From a virus: a stretch of DNA of 64,000 bases. A program made the translations under genes and the position numbers. Below, one piece after another: positions 24,913 through 34,416 of this stretch (within the stretch, counting starts at the first letter, position 1; each line of letters opens with the position of its first letter). The notes beneath the pieces were generated by a model, which saw only the letters and a program-made list of their open reading frames with translations, searched no databases and had not been told where the DNA came from. The stretch is taken from IMG/VR virus record IMGVR_UViG_3300033148_006706, positions 1-64,000 of that record; one strand, given 5' to 3'.

Positions 24913-25647
24913 ATGGCCATACTTTCAATTCCCGATAATATTTATGAAAGAATTTTAACTTGTATTGGGTATCCGATTATAAGTGAATCGGATATGGGGC
25001 TTACTAAAGATCAGATTTTAGACTTACTTATTCTCCCCCCTTTAAAAAATGTTTACTATAAATGGTTTCCAATACTTGAGAGAGAGGATTATAGCACTTC
25101 TGCTTCTTTTGAAATAGATTTTCCAGATGAACAAACCTTTGGGGTAGTTGATATTCGTCTTGTATGGCAAGGAGTTGGAGGAGCGGGTAGAACGGGTAAT
25201 CCGCTTCTTGACCAATTTAATATCAGAATAAAAGGGCAAACTCGTAATAAATGGAATACAGGAAACGATTACGGGTATACTCAAGTTTATTACGCTGAAC
25301 AGGCGTATAGCAGAGCAAGAATTCAAAATGTTAAAGCTTTAAAACAATGGGTAGATTATACAAATAGAAAAGTGAAGGGGTATACGAATGCTATCGGAAA
25401 AATATCTATTACCTGGGCTAAATGGGCAAATGATTGGAGCGGTGTACAATTCAAATTTGAAGAAGATGTTATCAAACTTTGTCAATCTTATGTACTTGGA
25501 TATTTTGGAAGATTATTAAATCAAGGAACCGGTGATTTACCGACTGAGCTTACTGGAGATGATATGATAAGCAGGAGTGAAGATTTAGAAGAACAAATTA
25601 TAGAAAAATTTAAACAATATAGCAAGGTTGTTATTTTGAGAGGATAG
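24913..25647 (+). CDS. Probable neck or head-completion structural protein
   Basis: 244 residues from ATG 24913; a TTG three codons upstream is in frame, but AAAGGAG spacing favours the ATG. The N-terminal YERILTCIGYPIISESDMGL and LILPPLKNVYYKWFPI resemble the start of head-tail connector proteins of large myoviruses. The rest is mixed beta (EIDFPDEQTFGVVDIRLVW) with Trp-rich helices. It lies between capsid and the next basic protein, where gp13/gp14-like neck genes may be expected. The assignment rests on position and general look, not a firm motif. Confidence 0.55.
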   Translation: MAILSIPDNIYERILTCIGYPIISESDMGLTKDQILDLLILPPLKNVYYKWFPILEREDYSTSASFEIDFPDEQTFGVVDIRLVWQGVGGAGRTGNPLLDQFNIRIKGQTRNKWNTGNDYGYTQVYYAEQAYSRARIQNVKALKQWVDYTNRKVKGYTNAIGKISITWAKWANDWSGVQFKFEEDVIKLCQSYVLGYFGRLLNQGTGDLPTELTGDDMISRSEDLEEQIIEKFKQYSKVVILRG

Positions 25648-25723
25648 TGTGATAAGAATACTTGAAGTTAAGACAAACAGAGTAATTTTAAATTATTAAA
25701 ATTAGAGAAAAAAGTTAGTTGAT

Positions 25724-26422
25724 ATGGGAGATTATACTATTAAAGAAGTACTTCAAATTACAGATAAATATTATCCAAATAGATTTACATATAAAGAACG
25801 TGATGTAGTAAAACGTATTGTTATAAAAGAAGTGAAAGAAGTACAACGACATGATATTCCTGGAGGCCCGAGAGTATATACGAAATATGTTATTGAAAGC
25901 AAATCATGGCCACAGTATTATCCTTATTTTACTAGAACAGATAGCAGAGGTAGACGTAGACGCTATCAAAGAAGTGTAGCTCATTATTATGATGTAATAT
26001 TCGAAACGGATAGATTGAGCTTAAATACTAAGAAATGGGTGGGTAGAGTTGGCAGTGGAAAAAAGTGGAATGCTAGACCGCCACAATCGCAAATAAAAAG
26101 TTTATATCCTGAAACAAGGGAAAAATTTAGAAGAAGGGCTAGAGGTAATCAACAAGAATATAAGAGACTTGTAGAAAGACATAAAAGAAGTGCACCGTAT
26201 CTTGATGTAGGCGATTATAATAGTAGAGTAAATGGAATTATGGGGGATTTTTGTTTTAGACAAGCTTGGGCATATTACACTCATGGCCATCTATTTGGAA
26301 GACAATATTATGGTAACGTACCTTCTTCAATTACAAATCCTAACGCTATTGTTTTTTTCGATAAACATCAATTAAATGTAATTGACCAACTTATGAGAAG
26401 AGGGATCTTAAAAGATGATTAA
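25724..26422 (+). CDS. Arg-rich probable structural protein
   Basis: 232 residues with many Arg, Tyr and Trp: YFTRTDSRGRRRRYQRSVAH, VGRVGSGKKWNARPPQ and REKFRRRARGNQQEYKR. The C-terminal half has YYTHGHLFGRQYYGNVPSSI. Such composition suits a DNA- or RNA-contacting virion component, perhaps in the neck. The ribosome site before ATG 25724 is weak. The 76-base gap upstream holds only a 16-codon GTG frame that I do not trust. The last 8 bases overlap the start of the repeat-protein pseudogene. Confidence 0.55.
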   Translation: MGDYTIKEVLQITDKYYPNRFTYKERDVVKRIVIKEVKEVQRHDIPGGPRVYTKYVIESKSWPQYYPYFTRTDSRGRRRRYQRSVAHYYDVIFETDRLSLNTKKWVGRVGSGKKWNARPPQSQIKSLYPETREKFRRRARGNQQEYKRLVERHKRSAPYLDVGDYNSRVNGIMGDFCFRQAWAYYTHGHLFGRQYYGNVPSSITNPNAIVFFDKHQLNVIDQLMRRGILKDD

Positions 26423-26927
26423 GATTATAAATTTTAAAGAAAAGATTTATGGAAATATGGCAATAGTTTTCCATAGAACTAGCGTTTCAGATTTAGTAAA
26501 TAAAGTTTTTACAAGTGGATTTAAACCTGGTACAGGAGATAAATATGGAAGAGGATTTTATGCTACTTATGAACTTGAGTCACAAGAGCGACCAGAAATG
26601 AAGAAATATGGAACCTGGAAAAATGGAACTTGGAGAAATGGAGTCTGAAAAGACGGAACCTGGAAAAAAGGAATCTGGAAAGATGGGATTTGGGAAGACG
26701 GAGCTTGGGAAGGCGGGCAATGGGAAAAAGGAGTTTGGAAAAAAGGTACCTGGGAAAATGGGATTTGGGAGTATGGAACTTGGGAAAATGGAGATTGGAA
26801 AGATGGAATTTGGGAAAGTGGGGTGTGGAAAGGTGGAAAGATATGGAACCCTCAAACAAAAAAATATCAGTATAGTGACAAAAACCCTTATGATTGCGAA
26901 TGGAGCTTGAGTTATTATAAAAGATAA
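26415..26927 (+). pseudogene. ART-like/GxWxx repeat protein with an internal TGA
   Basis: The N-terminus reads MIKIINFKEKIYGNMAIVFH, then RTSVSDLVNKVFTSGFKPGT and YGRGFYATYEL; the HRTS, SGF and YGxGFYAT order resembles the start of ADP-ribosyltransferase-like phage domains. At about residue 62 it passes straight into GTWKNGTW repeats. TGA at 26646-26648 then stops the frame where every paralog has TGG. Beyond it the same frame continues through some 13 more repeats and the standard cap (GGKIWNPQ, CEWSLSYYKR) to TAA 26925-26927. One base change (TGG to TGA) explains the break. The ART-like part is too short to be a full enzyme. Confidence 0.8.
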
Positions 26928-26960
26928 TAATATTTATGACATAAGGAGGGAGAGTAAAAC

Positions 26961-28253
26961 GTGATTAAAATATTTAAAAACCTGAACCTTCTTGAAAAGA
27001 AAGATCACATTATAAGAAAAATGCCCAATTTGACTAGTGAGCAGAAGGAAGAACTAATAAACTTTTTCAATAGACACCCAAATTATGAAAATAGGGTCGA
27101 TTGGAATAAGTGGAGAACTTTAACATACGAAGATTTTAAAGACATTCTTGAAATTGAATCCAAAACTCAAAGGAAGAAATCCGTTAAGACAAGAGGAATA
27201 AAAGGACTAAAAGAGGGTAAGGATTATATTCAATTGAAGAATTTGCCCGACGATATACAAGGATATATTCCTTTGAATTACGAGGCATCAAAATTTATTG
27301 CTTCTAGATATGTAGGAGGCATTGAAGGAAAATGGTGTACTGCATATCAAAAAACCGATAAATATTGGGAAGAATATAAAAGCTACGGGGTAATTTTTAT
27401 ATATTTAATCAAAGACAATGAAAAATATGCAATAGCTGTTTATCTCGACAATAAAACTTATGAAATTTATAATAAAGATGACGATAAAATTTCTTTTATA
27501 GAAGGCATTAATATTAAATCAGATATATTAAATGATCGAAATGTTTCTCTTTTTGAAAAAGTAAGAAAAGAAATCGGTTTTGAACATTGGATTACCAAAG
27601 CTGAAATATCAAAGGATGCTAAGTTTGAATATGGCGAATTTAGGCAAATAGTTTGGTTAGATGGGGCGTGGTATAAAGGGACTTGGTATAACGGAATTTG
27701 GAAAAATGGAATTTGGAAAAATGGAACTTGGGAAGATGGTTCTTGGAAGAGTGGAACTTGGAAGAGTGGAACTTGGAAGTTTGGAACTTGGGAAGATGGA
27801 ATATGGGAAAATGGAAATTGGATAATGGGATTATGGGAAGATGGAATTTGGAAAGACGGAACTTGGAAAGATGGAACTTGGGAGGATGGAACATGGAAAA
27901 GTGGAATTTGGAACAAAGGGGGATGGACAAAAGGGATATGGGAAGACGGAATATGGAAAAATGGAATTTGGGGTGGAGGAACCTGGGAAAGTGGAATTTG
28001 GAAGGATGGATCTTGGATTAAGGGGACGTGGATTAATGGAACTTGGGAATTTGGAACTTGGTATAACGGAATTTGGAAAAACGGAACTTGGAAAGATGGA
28101 ACTTGGATTGATGGGGAATGGAAAGACGGAATCTGGAAAGATGGAGTATGGAAAGGTGGAAAAATATGGGATCCTCAAATAGAAAAATATCAATATAGTG
28201 ACAAAAACCCCTATGATTGTGAATGGAGCTTAAGTTATTACAAAGAACAATAG
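26961..28253 (+). CDS. GxWxx repeat protein, type A copy 1
   Basis: 430 residues. The type A N-terminal module (about 1-225) begins MIKIFKNLNLLEKKDHIIRK, has LTSEQKEELINFF, and contains a domain centred on GKWCTAYQKT and KYAIAVY that I know only as an unassigned element of large-phage proteins. Residues about 233-398 are some 33 pentapeptides of the GTWKD kind. The end is a fixed cap, GGKIWDPQ...YQYSDKNPYDCEWSLSYYK. Small Gly and large Trp alternate as the small and bulky core residues do in pentapeptide-repeat beta-helices, so a rod-like stalk is likely (inference). GTG start with AGGAGGG upstream. The linker FEHWITKAEISKDAKFEYGE differs from copies 2, 3, 5 and 6. Confidence 0.85.
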   Translation: MIKIFKNLNLLEKKDHIIRKMPNLTSEQKEELINFFNRHPNYENRVDWNKWRTLTYEDFKDILEIESKTQRKKSVKTRGIKGLKEGKDYIQLKNLPDDIQGYIPLNYEASKFIASRYVGGIEGKWCTAYQKTDKYWEEYKSYGVIFIYLIKDNEKYAIAVYLDNKTYEIYNKDDDKISFIEGINIKSDILNDRNVSLFEKVRKEIGFEHWITKAEISKDAKFEYGEFRQIVWLDGAWYKGTWYNGIWKNGIWKNGTWEDGSWKSGTWKSGTWKFGTWEDGIWENGNWIMGLWEDGIWKDGTWKDGTWEDGTWKSGIWNKGGWTKGIWEDGIWKNGIWGGGTWESGIWKDGSWIKGTWINGTWEFGTWYNGIWKNGTWKDGTWIDGEWKDGIWKDGVWKGGKIWDPQIEKYQYSDKNPYDCEWSLSYYKEQ

Positions 28254-28285
28254 TATTTATATTATAAAGATGGTGGTTGAGGGGC

Positions 28286-29563
28286 ATGATCAAAATATTT
28301 AAAAATTTAAACTTACTTGAAAAAAAAGATCATATTATAAGAAAAATACCTAATTTGACTAATGAGCAGAAGGAGGAGCTGATAAACTTTTTCGATAAAC
28401 ACCCAAATTACGAAAATAGAATTGATTGGAACAGGTGGAGGACTTTAACATACGAAGATTTTAAGGGTATTCTTGAAATTGAATCAAAGACTCAGAAAAA
28501 AAAATCCGTTAAGATAAGTGGAATAAAAGGACTAAAAGAGGGTGAGGATTATATTCAACTGAAAGGGTTGCCCGATGATACGCAAGGATACATACCTCTA
28601 AATTACGAGGCTTCAAAATTTATTGCTTCTAGATATGTAGGGGGTATCGAGGGGAGATGGTGTACAGCATATCAAAAAACTAGGGAATATTGGGAAAAAT
28701 ATACAAGTGAGAATATAATCTTAATTTATTTGATTAATAATAATACAAAATATGCAATAGCCGTTTATCCAAATAATAAAACTCATAAAATTTATGATAG
28801 TGATGACAACAAAATTTCTTATATTCCCGGTATTGATATTAACCGAGATATATTAAATAAAAGAAACATTTCTATTTTTGAAAAAATAAGAAGAGAAGTT
28901 GAAGACTATAAGCATTGGATTCATAAAGCTGAAATATCAAGAGACGCTAGATTCGAAATTGATAAAACAAATCAAGTAATTTGGTACAAAGGGACTTGGG
29001 TAGATGGGGTATGGGAAAGGGGAACTTGGATTAATGGGATTTGGTTTGATGGTTATTGGGCAAAAGGAGCTTGGAAGAATGGAATTTGGAGAGGGGGAAC
29101 TTGGGAAAAAGGAACTTGGGAAGACGGAACCTGGGAAAAAGGAATTTGGTATGGCGGGACTTGGAAAGATGGAATTTGGGAACATGGAACTTGGAAAGAT
29201 GGAACTTGGAAATATGGAACCTGGAAAAATGGAGTTTGGGAAAGTGGAACTTGGAAAGATGGAGTCTGGAAAAGCGGAACCTGGAAAAATGGAGCCTGGG
29301 AAAGCGGAACTTGGAAAGATGGAACCTGGAAGCTTGGAATCTGGGAACTTGGGACTTGGATTAATGGAACCTGGGAGTCTGGAACTTGGGAATATGGAAC
29401 CTGGAAAGATGGAGTCTGGGAAGGTGGGGATTGGGACGATGGAAATTGGGAAAAGGGAGTATGGAAAGGTGGAAGGATATGGAATCCAGAAACAGGAAAA
29501 TATCAATATAGCGATAAGAACCCAAACGAATGTGAATGGAGCTTAAGTTATTACAAAAGATAA
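28286..29563 (+). CDS. GxWxx repeat protein, type A copy 2
   Basis: 425 residues from ATG 28286 (a TTG three codons earlier is in frame). It has the same N-terminal module as copy 1 but the second linker form, VEDYKHWIHKAEISRDARFE, entering repeats near residue 233. The array includes the segment KLGIWELGTW, whose DNA at 29330-29359 is identical for 30 bases to part of a type B gene (48555-48584). It ends EGGDWDDGNWEKGVWKGGRI before the common cap, an ending shared with copy 6. Confidence 0.85.
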   Translation: MIKIFKNLNLLEKKDHIIRKIPNLTNEQKEELINFFDKHPNYENRIDWNRWRTLTYEDFKGILEIESKTQKKKSVKISGIKGLKEGEDYIQLKGLPDDTQGYIPLNYEASKFIASRYVGGIEGRWCTAYQKTREYWEKYTSENIILIYLINNNTKYAIAVYPNNKTHKIYDSDDNKISYIPGIDINRDILNKRNISIFEKIRREVEDYKHWIHKAEISRDARFEIDKTNQVIWYKGTWVDGVWERGTWINGIWFDGYWAKGAWKNGIWRGGTWEKGTWEDGTWEKGIWYGGTWKDGIWEHGTWKDGTWKYGTWKNGVWESGTWKDGVWKSGTWKNGAWESGTWKDGTWKLGIWELGTWINGTWESGTWEYGTWKDGVWEGGDWDDGNWEKGVWKGGRIWNPETGKYQYSDKNPNECEWSLSYYKR

Positions 29564-29582
29564 TAATATGGGGGAGTAAAAC

Positions 29583-30725
29583 GTGATTAAAATATTTAAA
29601 AATCTGAACCTTCTTGAAAAAAAAGATCACATTATAAGAAAAATACCTAATTTGACTAGTGAACAGAAGGAGGAGCTAATAAATTTTTTCAATAAACACC
29701 CAAATTACGAGAACAGAATTGATTGGAATAAGTGGAAAACTTTAACATACGAAGATTTTAAAGACATTCTAGGGATTGAATCTAAGACTCAAAGGAAAAA
29801 ATCCGTTAAGATAAGTGGAATAAAAGGATTAAAAGAGGGCGAGGATTATATTCAATTGAAGAATTTGCCTGACGATACGCAAGGATATATCCCTTTGAAT
29901 TACGAGGCTTCAAAATTTATTGCTTCTAGATATGTAGGGGGTATCGAGGGGAAATGGTGTACAGCATACCAAAAAACTAGGGAATATTGGGAAGAATATA
30001 AAAGTGATAGGATAATTTTTATATATTTAATCAAAGACAATGAAAAATATGCAATAGCCGTTTATCCTGACAATAGAACTTATGAAGTTTATGATAAAAA
30101 TGATAACAAAATTTCTTATATTCCCGGTATTGATATTAAACGAGATATATTAAATAAAAAAAATATTTCTATTTTTGAAAAAATAAAAAGAGAAGTTGAA
30201 GACTACAAGCATTGGATTTATAAAGTTAAAATATCAAAAGACGCTAGATTTGAAATTGATAAGACGAATCGGGTATTTTGGTATGAAGGGACTTGGATAG
30301 ATGAGGTATGGGAAAGTGGAACCTGGAAAGATGGAACTTGGCTTGATGGTTATTGGACAGATGGAACTTGGGAGAATGGAACCTGGGAAAATGGTACTTG
30401 GGAATATGGAATCTGGGAAAATGGGGTTTGGAAAGACGGAATTTGGAAAGATGGAACTTGGTTGAAGGGGGTTTGGAAAGAGGGAATTTGGAAAAATGGA
30501 GTTTGGGAAAATGGAACTTGGGAAGATGGGACATGGGAGGATGGGTTTTGGGAAAATGGAATCTGGAAAGATGGAACTTGGAAAGATGGAACTTGGAAGG
30601 ATGGAATCTGGAAAGACGGAGTGTGGAAAGGTGGAAAGATATGGAACCCTCAAACAAAAAAATATCAGTATAGTAACAAAAACCCCTATGATTGTGAATG
30701 GGGTTTAAGCTATTACAAGAAATAA
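29583..30725 (+). CDS. GxWxx repeat protein, type A copy 3
   Basis: 380 residues, GTG start with GGGGGAG before it. The N-terminal module is nearly identical to copy 2, including TREYWEEYKS and PGIDIKRDILNKKN. The repeat array is shorter (about 30270-30640, near 24 units). One early unit reads IDEVW in place of IDGVW, a Gly-to-Glu change in an otherwise fixed position. The cap is KIWNPQTKKYQYSNKNPYD followed by CEWGLSYYKK. The 19-base gap after copy 2 shows the tight tandem arrangement. Confidence 0.85.
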   Translation: MIKIFKNLNLLEKKDHIIRKIPNLTSEQKEELINFFNKHPNYENRIDWNKWKTLTYEDFKDILGIESKTQRKKSVKISGIKGLKEGEDYIQLKNLPDDTQGYIPLNYEASKFIASRYVGGIEGKWCTAYQKTREYWEEYKSDRIIFIYLIKDNEKYAIAVYPDNRTYEVYDKNDNKISYIPGIDIKRDILNKKNISIFEKIKREVEDYKHWIYKVKISKDARFEIDKTNRVFWYEGTWIDEVWESGTWKDGTWLDGYWTDGTWENGTWENGTWEYGIWENGVWKDGIWKDGTWLKGVWKEGIWKNGVWENGTWEDGTWEDGFWENGIWKDGTWKDGTWKDGIWKDGVWKGGKIWNPQTKKYQYSNKNPYDCEWGLSYYKK

Positions 30726-30761
30726 TAATACTTATATTATAAAAATGGGGGGTTGAGGGGC

Positions 30762-31550
30762 ATGATCAAAATATTTAAAAATTTGAACCTTCTTGAAAAA
30801 AAAGATCACATTATAAGAAAAATGCCCAATTTAACTAGTGAACAGAAGGAAGAAATAATAAATTTTTTTAATAAGTGTCCAAATTACGAGAATGGAATTG
30901 ATTGGAACGAGTGGGAAACTTTAATATATGAAGATTTTAAGAATATTCTTAAAATTGATCCCAGAATTCAAGGAAGGGAATTTGTTAAAATAAGCGGAAT
31001 AAAAGAATTAAAGAGGGGTGATGATTATATTCAATTGAAGAAAGCCCCTAATAATGTGCAAGAATACACCCCCTTAGATTATAAAGCGTCAAAATTTATT
31101 ATTTCTGAAAAAGAAATCGGTTTTGAGCATTGGATTACCAAAGCTGAAATATTAAAGGAGGCTAAATTTAAATTTGATGGGCCTACACAAATAATTTGGT
31201 TAAGTGGAACTTGGAAAAACGGAACTTGGAAAAACGGAACTTGGAAGGATGGGATTTGGGAAAACGGAACCTGGCAAACTGGAACTTGGGAAAATGGAAC
31301 TTGGAAAAACGGAACTTGGGAAGACGGAATTTGGAAAAATGGAACTTGGAAATTTGGAACTTGGAAAGGTGGGGTTTGGAATGATGGGATTTGGGTAATG
31401 GGAATTTGGAAAGATGGAAATTGGAAAGATGGAGCATGGAAAGGCGGGGAGATATGGAATCTAGAAACAAGAAAATATGAATATAGCGATAAAAACCCAT
31501 ACGAATGTGAATGGAGTTTAAGTTATAGAAAGTTTCCATATCAATATTAA
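30762..31550 (+). CDS. GxWxx repeat protein, type A copy 4, internally deleted
   Basis: 262 residues from ATG 30762. The N-terminal helix-rich start is kept, but the sequence jumps from DYKASKFIISE straight to KEIGFEHWITKAEILKEAKF. About 90 residues containing the WCTAY domain are missing, with the frame preserved. The linker matches copy 1. More point differences than in other copies (EEIINFFNKCPNYENGIDWN, YTPLDYKAS) indicate that this copy is under weaker constraint. The array has about 17 units and the usual cap, then a few extra residues (FPYQY). Confidence 0.8.
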   Translation: MIKIFKNLNLLEKKDHIIRKMPNLTSEQKEEIINFFNKCPNYENGIDWNEWETLIYEDFKNILKIDPRIQGREFVKISGIKELKRGDDYIQLKKAPNNVQEYTPLDYKASKFIISEKEIGFEHWITKAEILKEAKFKFDGPTQIIWLSGTWKNGTWKNGTWKDGIWENGTWQTGTWENGTWKNGTWEDGIWKNGTWKFGTWKGGVWNDGIWVMGIWKDGNWKDGAWKGGEIWNLETRKYEYSDKNPYECEWSLSYRKFPYQY

Positions 31551-31563
31551 AAAGAGGTGTGTT

Positions 31564-31797
31564 GTGGAAATAATAAATGAAGAAGAATTTAGAATAGATT
31601 ATAGCAATTTTTATATAGCATATAATAAAACTCAAGATTTATGGTATGCACGACATGAGAATGAAGATTTATATGAAGAAGATGTTATTATTGATATAGA
31701 AAATTTAAAAGATGAACCGGTGGAGCTATTTGATGGCTTTATACTTGATATACAAGAATTTAAAGAAATAGAGGGGCTAAAAAATACGATCATTTAG
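31564..31797 (+). CDS. Small acidic protein inside the repeat-protein cluster
   Basis: 77 residues, GTG start with AGAGGTG upstream, 13 bases after copy 4. Very acidic: MEIINEEEFRIDYSNFYIAY, then ENEDLYEEDVIIDIENLKDE. No repeats and no resemblance to the flanking family. The 133 bases after it hold no gene; TACTAAGATATGA at 31798 is a poor match to the late motif. Function unknown. Confidence 0.5.
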   Translation: MEIINEEEFRIDYSNFYIAYNKTQDLWYARHENEDLYEEDVIIDIENLKDEPVELFDGFILDIQEFKEIEGLKNTII

Positions 31798-31930
31798 TAC
31801 TAAGATATGAAAAGATAGATTAAGATGATGCTTGGTTAGAAAAATGATTACAATTTTTGAATTTTAAGAAAAAACTTATAGAGTTTAAGTTATAATAAAA
31901 AATAGATTAGAGAGATATGCGGTATAAAAG

Positions 31931-33163
31931 ATGGTTAGAATATTCAAAAATTTAAATTTACTCGAAAAGAAAGATCATATTATAAGAAAAATGCCCAATT
32001 TGACTAGTGAACAAAAAGAAGAGCTGATAAATTTCTTTAGTAGGCATCCTAACTATGAAAATAGAATTGATTGGAATAAGTGGAAAACTTTAACATACGA
32101 AGATTTTAAAGACATTCTAGGAATTGAATCAAAGACTCAAAGAAAGAAATCTGTTAAGATAAGTGGAATAAAAGGATTAAAAGAGGGCAAGGATTATATT
32201 CAACTGAAAGGGTTGCCTGACGATATGCAAGGATACATTCCTTTAAACTATGAGGCATCAAAATTTATTGCCTCTAAATATGTAGGAGGCATCAAAGGAA
32301 AATGGTGCACAGCATATCGAAAAAGTAAGGAATATTGGGAAAAATATACAAGTAAGAGTATAATCTTAATTTATTTGATTGGTAATAATACAAAATATGC
32401 AATATCCGTTTATCTAGATAATAGAACTTATGAAATTTATGATAGTAAGGATAACAAAATTTCTTATATTCCCGGTATTGATATTAAACGAGATATATTA
32501 AATAAAAGAAATATTTTTATTTTTGAAAAAATAAGAAGAGAAGTTGAAGACTACAAGCATTGGATTTATAAAGTTAAAATATTAAAAGGCGCTAGATTTG
32601 AAATTGATAAGACAAATCAAGTAATTTGGTATAAAGGAATTTGGATAGATGGAGTATGGGAAAGGGGAACTTGGGTTAATGGAGTTTGGCTTGATGGTTA
32701 TTGGACAGATGGAACTTGGGAAGACGGAACTTGGAAAGAGGGGACTTGGGAAAAGGGAACCTGGAAAGACGGAACCTGGGAAAAAGGAATTTGGTATGGC
32801 GGGATTTGGAAAGATGGGATCTGGGAATTTGGAACTTGGAAAGATGGAACTTGGAAAGGGGGGACTTGGGAAAAGGGTACTTGGGAAGACGGAACTTGGG
32901 AAGATGGCTTCTGGGAAAACGGAACTTGGGAAGATGGGACTTGGCTGGAGGGGGTTTGGAAAGATGGAACTTGGGAAGACGGAACTTGGGAAGATGGAAC
33001 TTGGAAATATGGAGTCTGGGAAGGTGGAGTTTGGAAAGATGGAATTTGGGAAAGTGGAGTGTGGGAAGGTGGAAAGATATGGAACCTGAAAACAAAAAAA
33101 TATAAATATAGCGATAAGAACCCATACGAATGTGAATGGAGTTTGAGTTATTACAAAAGATAA
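31931..33163 (+). CDS. GxWxx repeat protein, type A copy 5
   Basis: 410 residues, starting MVRIFKNLNLLEKKDHIIRK from ATG 31931. The N-terminal module has GGIKGKWCTAYRKSKEYWEK, with Arg and Ser changes next to the WCTAY motif, and the VEDYKHWIYKVKILKGARFE linker. Repeats cover about 32625-33080, with many units of the GTWEDGTW type and a LEGVW unit also seen in other copies. The cap reads KIWNLKTKKYKYSDKNPYE followed by CEWSLSYYKR. Confidence 0.85.
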   Translation: MVRIFKNLNLLEKKDHIIRKMPNLTSEQKEELINFFSRHPNYENRIDWNKWKTLTYEDFKDILGIESKTQRKKSVKISGIKGLKEGKDYIQLKGLPDDMQGYIPLNYEASKFIASKYVGGIKGKWCTAYRKSKEYWEKYTSKSIILIYLIGNNTKYAISVYLDNRTYEIYDSKDNKISYIPGIDIKRDILNKRNIFIFEKIRREVEDYKHWIYKVKILKGARFEIDKTNQVIWYKGIWIDGVWERGTWVNGVWLDGYWTDGTWEDGTWKEGTWEKGTWKDGTWEKGIWYGGIWKDGIWEFGTWKDGTWKGGTWEKGTWEDGTWEDGFWENGTWEDGTWLEGVWKDGTWEDGTWEDGTWKYGVWEGGVWKDGIWESGVWEGGKIWNLKTKKYKYSDKNPYECEWSLSYYKR

Positions 33164-33196
33164 TAATATTTATGGCGTAAAAAGGGAGAATAAAAG

Positions 33197-34384
33197 ATGA
33201 TTAGAATATTTAAAAATTTAAACTTACTTGAAAAAAAAGATCATATTATAAGAAAGATGCCCAATTTGACTAGTGAGCAGAAGGAAGAGCTAATAAACTT
33301 TTTCAACAAACATCCAAATTATGAAAACAGGATTGATTGGAACAAATGGAAAACTTTAACTTATGATGATTTTAAAAATGTTCTAGGGATTGAATCTAAA
33401 ACTCAGAGAAAAAAATCTGTCAAAACAAAAGGAATACGGGGATTAAAGGAAGGCGAGGATTATGTTCAATTAAAAGAACTTCCAAATAATGTAGAGGCAT
33501 ATATTCCTTTAAATTATGAGGCTTCAAAATTTATTGCCTCCAAATATGTAGGGGGTATCGAGGGAAAATGGTGTACTGCATATCAAAAAACCGATGAGTA
33601 TTGGAAGAAATATACAAATGAGAGTATAATCTTAATTTATTTAATTAGTAATGATACAAAATATGCAATAGCCGTTTATCCAAATAATAAAACTCATAAA
33701 ATTTATGATAGTGATGATAACAAAATTTCTTATATCCCTGATATTTATATTAACCGAGATATATTAAATAAAAGAAACATTTCTATTTTTGAAAAAATAA
33801 GAAGAGAAGTTGAAGATTATAAGCATTGGGTTCATAAAGCTGAAATATCGAAAGACGCCAAATTCGAAATTGATAAGACAAATCAAGTAATTTGGTACAA
33901 AGGGGTTTGGATAGATGGATTATGGGAAAGGGGAACCTGGAAAGATGGAACTTGGGAATATGGAATCTGGAAAGATGGTATCTGGGAAAAAGGAATCTGG
34001 AAAGATGGTATTTGGGAAGACGGAACTTGGAAATTTGGAACTTGGGTATACGGAATTTGGATAGATGGAACTTGGGAAAACGGAACTTGGAAGAAGGGAA
34101 CCTGGGAAGATGGAGTCTGGGAAACCGGAACTTGGGCGAAAGGAACTTGGGAAGATGGAATCTGGAAAGATGGGGTTTGGAAAGATGGAACCTGGGAGTC
34201 TGGAACTTGGGAATATGGAACCTGGAAAGATGGCATCTGGGAAGGTGGGGATTGGGACGATGGAAATTGGGAAAAGGGAGTATGGAAAGGTGGAAGGATA
34301 TGGAGTTCAAAAACAGAAAGATATGAATATAGTGTAAAAAATCCTTATGACTGTAAATGGAGTTTAAGCTATAAAAAACGTTAG
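33197..34384 (+). CDS. GxWxx repeat protein, type A copy 6
   Basis: 395 residues, ATG 33197 with AGGGAG upstream. It is the most divergent full N-terminal module (KTKGIRGLKEGEDYVQLKEL, LPNNVEAYIPLNYEAS), yet WCTAYQKTDEYW is kept. The array ends with the same EGGDWDDGNWEKGVWKGGRI segment as copy 2, then a cap in which several conserved positions have changed (IWSSKTERYEYSVKNPYDCK). It is the last member of cluster A; a consensus late promoter follows. Confidence 0.85.
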   Translation: MIRIFKNLNLLEKKDHIIRKMPNLTSEQKEELINFFNKHPNYENRIDWNKWKTLTYDDFKNVLGIESKTQRKKSVKTKGIRGLKEGEDYVQLKELPNNVEAYIPLNYEASKFIASKYVGGIEGKWCTAYQKTDEYWKKYTNESIILIYLISNDTKYAIAVYPNNKTHKIYDSDDNKISYIPDIYINRDILNKRNISIFEKIRREVEDYKHWVHKAEISKDAKFEIDKTNQVIWYKGVWIDGLWERGTWKDGTWEYGIWKDGIWEKGIWKDGIWEDGTWKFGTWVYGIWIDGTWENGTWKKGTWEDGVWETGTWAKGTWEDGIWKDGVWKDGTWESGTWEYGTWKDGIWEGGDWDDGNWEKGVWKGGRIWSSKTERYEYSVKNPYDCKWSLSYKKR

Positions 34385-34416
34385 ATTGTAAATAATTAAA
34401 GTTTTATTTGCTTAAT

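Larger units (their letters stand above)
26605..34310 (+). repeat. 15-bp coding repeats, cluster A
   Basis: Tandem units close to GGAACTTGGAAAGAT, each encoding G-T-W-K-D or a variant (G, then T/I/V, W, K/E, and a variable fifth residue). Arrays lie at about 26605-26850, 27655-28155, 28980-29475, 30270-30640, 31195-31455, 32625-33080 and 33890-34300. The + strand is strongly purine-rich. Because the unit is a multiple of three, other frames also stay open here. Confidence 0.95.

Noticed and set aside
25649-25699. 16-codon GTG frame in the gap before 25724
   Set aside because: Too short and without a convincing ribosome site, although its start (IRILEVK) resembles the MIKII pattern.
26646-26648. 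TGA read as tryptophan (alternative genetic code)
   Set aside because: Several clear genes end in TGA (gp46-like at 4058, the zinc-ribbon gene at 16979, the type C gene at 36528), and Trp is encoded by TGG many hundreds of times here.
26605-34310. CRISPR-like array
   Set aside because: Units are 15 bp, directly adjacent, in frame and without unique spacers; they are protein-coding repeats.
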